A stretch of 6,851 nt of DNA from positions 1 to 6,851 of the forward strand of contig DAOWHJ010000174.1 in NCBI GenBank assembly GCA_030641485.1. Direction: 5' to 3'. Each line of letters begins with the position of its first letter. The first letter of the stretch is position 1. The notes beneath the pieces are model-generated. The model was not told the DNA's origin. It searched no databases and was given only the letters and a program-made list of their open reading frames with translations. Positions 5,638 through 6,851 of the stretch are shown here, in pieces. The position numbers and the translations under genes are program-made. This stretch comes from Pseudomonadota bacterium. GTDB taxonomy: Bacteria; Desulfobacterota; Anaeroferrophillalia; Anaeroferrophillales; Tharpellaceae.

Positions 5638-6009
5638 ATGCCGACGATCAATCAGTTGGTTCGCAAAGGTAGAGTTAAGATCAAGAAGAAGACCACGGCG
5701 CCGGCTCTGAAAAACAGCCCGCAGAAACGTGGTGTATGCGTCAGAGTCTATACGACAACGCCAAAAAAACCTAACTCAGCTTTACGTAAAGTTGCCAGGG
5801 TGCGTTTGACTAATGGCTTTGAGGTTACTTCGTACATCCCTGGAGTAGGGCATAATTTGCAGGAGCACTCAGTGGTCCTGATTCGTGGAGGTCGAGTAAA
5901 GGATCTTCCCGGTGTCCGCTACCATGTTATCCGGGGGACACTTGATAGTGTTGGGGTTCAGGACCGTCGTAATAGTCGTTCCAAGTACGGGGTTAAACGT
6001 CCGAAATAA
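5638..6009 (+). CDS. rpsL: 30S ribosomal protein S12
   Basis: S12 sits at the decoding centre of the 30S subunit and contributes to translational accuracy. The 123-residue product matches bacterial S12 (E. coli 124 aa) throughout: MPTINQLVRKG start, PQKRGVCVRVYTTTPKKPNS (28-47), LTNGFEVTSYIPG (57-69), GHNLQEHSVVLIRGGRVKDL (71-90) and the SKYGVKRP end. K43 and K88, the positions where streptomycin-resistance substitutions usually arise, are the wild-type lysines. D89, the aspartate methylthiolated by RimO in E. coli, is conserved. GGAG at 5627-5630, seven bases before the ATG, is a good ribosome-binding site. It is the first gene of the str operon here and is preceded by the TPR gene rather than by rpoC, with its own promoter. 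Confidence 0.98.
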   Translation: MPTINQLVRKGRVKIKKKTTAPALKNSPQKRGVCVRVYTTTPKKPNSALRKVARVRLTNGFEVTSYIPGVGHNLQEHSVVLIRGGRVKDLPGVRYHVIRGTLDSVGVQDRRNSRSKYGVKRPK

Positions 6010-6033
6010 TTTTCCTTTCTCAGTGTCGCAAAT

Positions 6034-6064
6034 AGGTTTGAACCTGTTTGAAACAGTGTGAAAC
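6034..6064 (+). promoter_or_regulatory. candidate S7 autoregulatory structure in the rpsL-rpsG spacer
   Basis: Three imperfect 10-bp tandem units (6035-6044, 6045-6054, 6055-6064) share a TTTGAA(A)C core. Overlapping them are two dyads: AGGTT-TG-AACCT (6034-6045) and CTGTTT-G-AAACAG (6044-6056). In E. coli the S12-S7 intercistronic RNA is the binding site through which free S7 represses its own translation. This spacer is 89 nt, similar to the E. coli one. The functional assignment is by position and dyad content. I cannot confirm the S7-binding fold. Confidence 0.35.
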
Positions 6065-6098
6065 TTGAAAGTAGAAATGTGATTTTTCGAGGGTTTCA

Positions 6099-6569
6099 AT
6101 GGCCAGAAAAAAAGATATAGTAAAACGAGTGATCAGCCCGGATCCTAGATATGGTGATCGGCAGGTGGCTAAGTTTGTCAACGGATTAATGCTAGATGGT
6201 AAAAAAAGTGTTGCACTTGGCGTATTTTATGGGGCAATGGATCTGATCAGCGAACGGGTTGAAGAAGAGCCGCTCGCAGTATTTAAAAGTGCTCTCGAAA
6301 ATGTAAAGCCGCTAGTTGAGGTCAAATCTCGTCGAGTTGGTGGGGCCACCTACCAGGTTCCGATTGAAGTTTTGCCAGACCGGAAGATGGCGCTTGCGAT
6401 TCGCTGGTTGATCAATTACACTCGTGCTCGCGGAGAGAAGAGTATGTCACAGAAGTTGGCTGCTGAGCTTCTTGATGCCGCCAGTAAACGGGGCAATGCC
6501 ATTAAAAAGCGTGAAGATACGCATAAAATGGCTGAAGCCAACAAGGCCTTTGCTCACTATCGCTGGTAG
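6099..6569 (+). CDS. rpsG: 30S ribosomal protein S7
   Basis: S7 is a primary 16S rRNA-binding protein that organises the head of the 30S subunit and contacts tRNA near the E site. In E. coli it is also the repressor of its own operon. The 156-residue product is the usual length of the short S7 form. It shows MARKKDIVKRVISPDPRYGD (1-20), KFVNGLMLDGKKS (25-37), the rRNA-binding loop VKSRRVGGATYQVPIEV (75-91), INYTRARGEKSM (105-116) and the C-terminal KKREDTHKMAEANKAFAHYRW segment (136-156). GAGGG at 6089-6093 lies five bases before the ATG. It follows rpsL by 89 bp with no terminator visible, and fusA starts 26 bp after its stop. Confidence 0.98.
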   Translation: MARKKDIVKRVISPDPRYGDRQVAKFVNGLMLDGKKSVALGVFYGAMDLISERVEEEPLAVFKSALENVKPLVEVKSRRVGGATYQVPIEVLPDRKMALAIRWLINYTRARGEKSMSQKLAAELLDAASKRGNAIKKREDTHKMAEANKAFAHYRW

Positions 6570-6595
6570 TCATTTATTTAAGATAGGCTGAGAAT

Positions 6596-6851
6596 GTGCG
6601 CACAACCGCTATAGAGAAGTATCGCAATATCGGGATCATGGCGCACATAGATGCTGGTAAGACTACAACCACGGAAAGAATACTTTTTTATACGGGTATA
6701 TCGCATCGCCTAGGTGAGGTTCATGACGGCACCGCGACGATGGATTGGATGGAGCAAGAGCAGGAGCGGGGAATAACGATTACCTCGGCAGCAACAACCT
6801 GTTTCTGGCGAAACCATCGCATAAATATAATTGATACACCGGGTCATGTTG
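6596..6851 (+). CDS. fusA: elongation factor G, N-terminal part (cut by window edge)
   Basis: EF-G is the ribosomal translocase GTPase. The first 85 codons are visible. The G1 P-loop AHIDAGKTT spans residues 16-24. Switch I contains the EQERGITITSAATT segment (55-68), with the G2 threonine at T61. The G3 motif DTPGH spans 80-84. The start is GTG at 6596: the in-frame stop TAG at 6584-6586 leaves only this start codon, and homologues begin with a similar (A)RTTxIExYRNIGI sequence. The ribosome-binding site is weak (AGG at 6585-6587, GAG at 6590-6592). An out-of-frame ATG at 6594 overlaps the start codon. The 26-bp distance from rpsG and the lack of a terminator place it in the str operon. Confidence 0.96.
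   Translation, partial: MRTTAIEKYRNIGIMAHIDAGKTTTTERILFYTGISHRLGEVHDGTATMDWMEQEQERGITITSAATTCFWRNHRINIIDTPGHV

Overview
The window looks like a chromosomal segment of a Gram-negative, meso-diaminopimelate-type bacterium, most probably a member of the Desulfobacterota (Desulfobulbales-like, low certainty). The reasons are moderate GC content, a CmoA plus Mpl gene set, and a REC-PAS-PAS protein whose four-cysteine C-terminal tail I associate mainly with signalling proteins of that phylum. I see no transposase, integrase, phage gene, CRISPR array, tRNA or rRNA.

Layout. Left, minus strand: cmoA (112-837), followed by a gene that starts at 115, overlaps the cmoA stop codon and runs off the left edge. 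By context this could be cmoB, the partner enzyme in wobble-uridine tRNA modification. A long divergent intergenic region (838-1571) holds several small dyads and homopolymer runs but no convincing gene. Plus strand: a receiver/double-PAS protein with a putative zinc-binding tail and no kinase or effector domain (1572-3095); then mpl, the murein-tripeptide recycling ligase (3294-4727); then a single-pass membrane protein with TPR repeats (4806-5561); then the start of the str operon, rpsL (5638-6009), rpsG (6099-6569) and the first 85 codons of fusA (6596 to the right edge).

Transcription. Good sigma70-type promoters can be read directly upstream of mpl (TTGACA-N16-TATAAG), of the TPR gene (TTGACA-N17-TATACA) and of rpsL (TTGACA-N17-TATAAG with a GC-rich discriminator). 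In the last two the -35 box lies across, or a few bases before, the stop codon of the preceding gene, so these tightly packed genes can be transcribed separately. The rpsL-rpsG spacer carries two overlapping dyads within three imperfect 10-bp repeats. It sits where the S7 autoregulatory site lies in the E. coli str operon.

Functionally most of the window is housekeeping: translation (S12, S7, EF-G, tRNA wobble modification) and cell-wall recycling. The least explained parts are the REC-PAS-PAS-Cys4 protein with its structured upstream region, and the membrane TPR protein between mpl and rpsL.
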